From: Sphingomonas citricola
Lineage (GTDB): Bacteria; Pseudomonadota; Alphaproteobacteria; Sphingomonadales; Sphingomonadaceae
Length of the DNA: 64,000 nucleotides
Assembly: GCF_019429535.1 (NCBI RefSeq)
Contig: NZ_JAHXZM010000001.1
Span: 310,001 to 374,000 of the forward strand
Direction: 5' to 3'
Of this stretch, positions 60,766-64,000 are shown one piece after another (within the stretch, counting starts at the first letter, position 1; each line of letters begins with the position of its first letter). A model generated the notes under the pieces. That model saw only the letters and a program-made list of their open reading frames with translations. It searched no databases and was not told the origin of the DNA. The translations under genes were made by a program, and so were the position numbers.

Positions 60766-61893
60766 TCAATAACCCGCCGCGCGCGCGAGCTGGTCGGCGT
60801 GGAAGTTCGCGTCGCCGAACATCTCGGCGAGGACACGCCCGCGCTTCATGTAGAAGCCGATGTCATATTCATCGGTCATGCCGATGCCGCCGTGCATCTG
60901 CACGCCTTCCTGTACGCTGAGCGTCGTCGCGATCCCCGTCATCGCCTTCGCGACCGACACCGCTGCGTCGGCGCGGTCGTCGCCCGCATCGAGCAGCTGT
61001 TGCGCCTTCAGGACCGCGGCGCGCGCGACCTCCATCTCCGAATAGAGATGCGCGGCGCGGTGCTGGAGCGCCTGGTAGCTGCCGATCAGCGTCCCGAACT
61101 GCTTGCGCTCCTTCAGATAGCCGAGCGTCATGTCCATCGCGCCGCCGCCGACGCCCAGCATCTCGGCTGCCGCGCCCGTACGCCCCGCGCGCAGCAAGCG
61201 ACCGAGCGGATCTCGCCCGGCATCGACCTCGCCGATCACCGCGTCGGCGTCGACCTCGACCCCGTCGAACTCGATACGAGCGGCAAGGCTGGCGTCGGTC
61301 AGCCGCTCTGCGCGCGCCGACACATTGGCCGCGTCGCGCGGCACCGCGAACAGCGTCACGCCCTCGTCGTCCTCCGCCGAGCCCGCGGTGCGGGCGGCGA
61401 CAATCAGCAGGTCGGCGACGTGGCCGTGCGTCACGAACTGCTTGGCGCCGGTCAGCTTGAAGCCGTTACCCGACCGTTCGGCCTTCATCGCCACCGCGTT
61501 GCGGTGCTTCGCGCCCTCGTCGATCGCTAGTGCGGCGACGGTGTCGCCGGCGATGATGCCGGGAAACCAGCGCTCGGCCTGCGCACTGCCCTTGAGCGCC
61601 TCAACCGCCGCGACCGCGGTGGTGAGGAACGGGGAGGGCGACAGGTTGCGCCCGATCGCTTCGAGCACCACGCCCGCCTCGACATGGCCGAGCCCGAGCC
61701 CGCCCTGCTCCTCGCCGATCAACATGCCGGTGAAGCCCATTTCGGCGAACTGCTTCCACAGGTCGCGACTGAACCCGGTCTGGTCGTCGGCGTCGCGCAG
61801 CGCGCGCATATGACCGACGGGGGCGTGTTCGGCGACGAAGTCCTTCGCGGTGTCGCGCAGCATCGTCTGTTCGTCGTTCAAGAAAAGCGGCAT
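60766..61893 (-). CDS. acyl-CoA dehydrogenase (second of a pair)
   Basis: 375 residues. Three-domain ACAD: LNDEQTMLRDTAKDF, the flavin-contact AFxxG-type GAKQFVTHGHVADLLIVAAR, and the C-terminal VQMHGGIGMTDEYDIGFYMKR. The catalytic base is not certain: it differs between paired ACADs, and the partner at 62027 also has the full fold. Paired ACADs of unequal type often form heteromeric enzymes for side-chain or terpenoid breakdown. Confidence 0.92.
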   Translation of the reverse strand: MPLFLNDEQTMLRDTAKDFVAEHAPVGHMRALRDADDQTGFSRDLWKQFAEMGFTGMLIGEEQGGLGLGHVEAGVVLEAIGRNLSPSPFLTTAVAAVEALKGSAQAERWFPGIIAGDTVAALAIDEGAKHRNAVAMKAERSGNGFKLTGAKQFVTHGHVADLLIVAARTAGSAEDDEGVTLFAVPRDAANVSARAERLTDASLAARIEFDGVEVDADAVIGEVDAGRDPLGRLLRAGRTGAAAEMLGVGGGAMDMTLGYLKERKQFGTLIGSYQALQHRAAHLYSEMEVARAAVLKAQQLLDAGDDRADAAVSVAKAMTGIATTLSVQEGVQMHGGIGMTDEYDIGFYMKRGRVLAEMFGDANFHADQLARAAGY

Positions 61894-61901
61894 TTATTTC
61901 T

Positions 61902-62019
61902 CCCTCTCCCCTTAGGGGAGAGGGCTGGGGTGAGGGGATGCCCCACACACACCAGCCCACGATTGATGTTATCGAGTAGGGCAGCCCCTCACCCAACCCT
62001 CTCCCCGCCGGGGAGAGGG
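61902..62019. repeat. paired inverted palindromes (REP/BIME-like) between two ACAD genes
   Basis: Two hairpins with the identical stem CCCTCTCCCC/GGGGAGAGGG: 61902-61924 (loop TTA) and 61997-62019 (loop GCC). Their outer flanks CTGGGGTGAGGGG (61925-61937) and CCCCTCACCC (61985-61994) are inverted copies of each other, so the two units face one another across 47 unique bases. The arrangement is that of a two-unit BIME-like repeat. Confidence 0.85.
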
Positions 62020-62026
62020 CTTAAGC

Positions 62027-63211
62027 TCACGCGCCCGGCAGCTCCAGGATGCGCTTGGCGATGATGTTGAGCTGGATCTCGCTCGTCCCGCCCTCGATCG
62101 AGTTCGCCTTGGTACGCAGCCACGCGCGCGCAGTGTGTCCGCCGCGGCTCGCCTCGCTTTCCCACTCGAGTTCGTCCGAGCCGCCCGCCGCCATCATCAA
62201 CTCATGGCGGCTCTTGTTCAGTTCGGTGCCGTAATATTTCATCATGCTCGGCTGCGCGGGATGCGCGCGGCCTGCTTTCAGCTCGTCGATGAAGCGCTCG
62301 CTCTGCGCGGTGAAGGCGCGCGCGCGGACCTCGAACATCGCGATCTGCGCGCGCAGCAGCGGGTCGGCGAGCCGCCCGTCATGGTCGAGCCCGATCGTCG
62401 CCAGCGCACCCTCGATCAGCGGGTTCTTGCCCCCCGCGCCCAGGCCCATGCCCGAGATCATCTCGCGCTCGTGCCCGAGCAGGTATTTGGCGACGTCCCA
62501 GCCGCGGTTGAGTTCGCCGACGAGGTTCTCCTTCGGCACCTTCACATTGTCGAAGAAGGTCTCGCAGAACGGCGAATAGCCGCTGATCAGCAGGATCGGC
62601 TTGGTCGAGACACCCGGCGTGCGCATGTCGAACAGCACGAAGCTGATCCCGCCCTGCTTGGTCGTCTTGTCGGTCCGCACCAGACAGAAGATCCAGTCGG
62701 CCTTGTCGGCGTAGCTGGTCCACACCTTCTGCCCGTTGACGAGGAAATGGTCGCCCTTGTCTTCCGCGGACGTGGCCAGACTGGCGAGGTCGGAGCCAGC
62801 ATTGGGCTCGGAATACCCCTGGCACCAGCGGATCTCACCGCGCGCGATCTCGGGGAGAAAGCGCTTCTTCTGTTCCTCGGTGCCGTATTTCAGCAGTGCC
62901 GGCCCGAGCATCGAGATGCCGAACGAGTAGAGCGGGTTGCGCGCGCGGATGCGGGCCATTTCCTCGCGCAGCACCTTGGTCTCGGCCGCCGACAGCCCGC
63001 CGCCGCCATACTCCTTGGGCCAGTCGGGCACGGTCCAGCCGCGCGCGCCCATCTTGTCCATCCACGTCTTCTGCGCCGGGGTCATGTCGCTCTGGTCGCG
63101 GCCACCCCAGGCGGTGTCCTTGTCCGAGCGCATCGGCTCGCGCATCTCGGGCGGGCAATTCTCCTCTAGCCAGGCGCGGGTTTCGGAACGGAACGTGTCG
63201 AGATCGGTCAT
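62027..63211 (-). CDS. acyl-CoA dehydrogenase (first of a pair)
   Basis: 394 residues. WLEENCPPEM near the start, WCQGYSEPNAGSDLASLATSAE and VNGQKVWTSYADKADWIFCLVRTD for the flavin site, and the C-terminal IEGGTSEIQLNIIAKRILELPG. This matches the FadE17/ACAD10-like subgroup that usually has a partner ACAD encoded alongside. ATG 63211 overlaps the amidase stop in ATGA. Confidence 0.94.
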   Translation of the reverse strand: MTDLDTFRSETRAWLEENCPPEMREPMRSDKDTAWGGRDQSDMTPAQKTWMDKMGARGWTVPDWPKEYGGGGLSAAETKVLREEMARIRARNPLYSFGISMLGPALLKYGTEEQKKRFLPEIARGEIRWCQGYSEPNAGSDLASLATSAEDKGDHFLVNGQKVWTSYADKADWIFCLVRTDKTTKQGGISFVLFDMRTPGVSTKPILLISGYSPFCETFFDNVKVPKENLVGELNRGWDVAKYLLGHEREMISGMGLGAGGKNPLIEGALATIGLDHDGRLADPLLRAQIAMFEVRARAFTAQSERFIDELKAGRAHPAQPSMMKYYGTELNKSRHELMMAAGGSDELEWESEASRGGHTARAWLRTKANSIEGGTSEIQLNIIAKRILELPGA

Positions 63212-64000
63212 GGTCGGCTCCTGACGAGGTCGTGCGCGATGCGCGCGACCGCGATGGCGTGATGGTCGGCGTATAGGTCTGCGATCACCTGGACCCCGAT
63301 CGGCAGGCCGTCGGCGTCGTGCCCGATCGGCACGCTGGTGGCGGGCAGCATCGGCAGCGTCGCGAGCCCGGGCCAGGCGAATTGGTGGAAGAATTGCGTA
63401 TCGGTGCCGTCGATATCAAGCCGCCGCGCCGCGAGCGGGGTGTCGTCGTGCGGGAAGGCGGTCATGCCGACGGCGGGTGCGATCACCGCGTCATACTCGG
63501 TGAACAGACGCCGCCACTGCCGCTGGATGCGCGCCTGTTCGTCGTGGAGGTGGAGCCACGTGTCGACCGAGGCGGGCGGGCGGCTGTCGGGCGGCCCACG
63601 CCGGGACATCGCGATGTTGAGCATGTTCCAATACGCGTCGTGCTGCCGCGCGAGATCGGGCAGCAGCTCGCTCGCCCGGTCGACGCGCGCGCCCGCCTGC
63701 TTCAGCGCCGTGCCGAGCGTTTCCAGCGCCTGGACGATCGCGTCCTGCGCGGTCGCGAGCGGGTGGCTGGTCAGCAACAGGACGCGCATGTCGCAAGCGC
63801 CGCGCAGCGTGGAGGCTTTCAGCGGATGATCCGCCACCACGTCGATCGCGGCGTCGAGATCGTCTGCGTCGCGCGCAAGCGGGCCGATCACCGACAGGAC
63901 CGTTCGCGCGCTGTCGGTGCCGGGGTGGAAATGCCCGTCGGTCGGCAGCACGCCCCAGGTCGGCTTGTGCCCCCACACGCCGTTGAAGGCGGCGGGGACG
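63208..64000 (-). CDS. amidase, C-terminal part (runs off the window)
   Basis: Open to the window edge; 263 residues are visible. The first visible part reads PAAFNGVWGHKPTWG, a classic amidase-signature segment just after the catalytic Ser region; GPLARDADDLDAAIDVV, MTAFPHDDTPLAAR and LATLPMLPATSVPIG and PIGVQVIADLYADH also match the family. Hydrolyses an amide of unknown identity. The stop overlaps the next acyl-CoA dehydrogenase, so it heads that operon in the visible part. Confidence 0.9.
   Translation of the reverse strand, partial: VPAAFNGVWGHKPTWGVLPTDGHFHPGTDSARTVLSVIGPLARDADDLDAAIDVVADHPLKASTLRGACDMRVLLLTSHPLATAQDAIVQALETLGTALKQAGARVDRASELLPDLARQHDAYWNMLNIAMSRRGPPDSRPPASVDTWLHLHDEQARIQRQWRRLFTEYDAVIAPAVGMTAFPHDDTPLAARRLDIDGTDTQFFHQFAWPGLATLPMLPATSVPIGHDADGLPIGVQVIADLYADHHAIAVARIAHDLVRSRP

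Noticed and set aside
1..64000. Search for prophage, insertion sequences, toxin-antitoxin or anti-phage systems
   Set aside because: No transposase, integrase, phage structural gene, restriction enzyme or toxin-antitoxin pair could be recognised; composition looks even across the window.

Overview
The window reads as a typical stretch of chromosome from a very GC-rich alphaproteobacterium, most likely Sphingomonas or a close sphingomonad. The reasons are a MucR/Ros-type regulator, a DUF1013 (TrcR) cell-cycle regulator, a DUF1192 gene, a REC-HWE/HisKA_2 histidine kinase, an Atm1-like ABC exporter, a ybgC-tolQRAB-pal block, a large TonB-dependent receptor, frequent GTGA/TTGA start-stop overlaps, and short GC-rich palindromic intergenic repeats. 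I see no prophage, insertion sequence, CRISPR array, plasmid origin or rRNA. One tRNA, tRNA-Arg(CCT), is present. The longest stretch without a gene is under 300 bases.

Layout. 0-9 kb: end of a GNAT acetyltransferase, M3 peptidase, Atm1-like exporter, ubiG, lysC, YjbQ-family protein, nitronate monooxygenase. 9-14.7 kb: a lipoprotein of unknown role, then the Tol-Pal envelope machine (ybgC, tolQ, tolR, tolA, tolB, pal). 14.8-21.6 kb: MpaB-like oxygenase, MucR-family regulator, two tandem exported amidohydrolases (the second lacks the metal motif), a GH130-type enzyme, a DUF2490 protein. 21.7-24.5 kb: cytochrome c maturation genes ccmF-ccmG-ccmH. 24.6-31 kb: cytochrome P450, a three-gene signalling operon (CHASE3-type kinase, single-domain regulator, REC-HWE kinase), a DEDDh exonuclease and an MBL hydrolase. 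31.2-38.5 kb: trcR, a glycosyltransferase plus LpxH-like phosphatase pair, a small exported protein, quinone oxidoreductase, DUF1192, clpA.

38.6-46 kb: one minus-strand operon for translation and transcription factors, rimP-nusA-tautomerase-ylxR-infB-VOC-rbfA-tdk, with a good promoter upstream of rimP. The tautomerase and the VOC gene are unusual passengers. 46.2-53.4 kb: PQQ-type sugar dehydrogenase and a group of acyl-CoA genes (three hotdog thioesterases, a crotonase, an SDR, a thiolase), a TMEM175-type channel and a nitroreductase. 53.5-57.8 kb: PilZ-like membrane protein, tRNA-Arg, HVA1 protein, TonB-dependent receptor. 58-59.7 kb: a compact pterin operon, folE - pteridine-reductase-like SDR - folB. 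59.7-64 kb: tesB, two acyl-CoA dehydrogenases separated by a paired palindromic repeat, and the C-terminal part of an amidase that runs off the window.

Most of the window is housekeeping. I found no clear new multi-gene system. The observations most worth following up are the zinc-ligand-poor MucR protein, the amidohydrolase pair with one likely pseudoenzyme, the enzyme genes embedded in the nusA-infB operon, the pterin operon, the hairpin at the very start of the trcR transcript, and the signalling trio. All calls come from reading the sequence; no database search was run.
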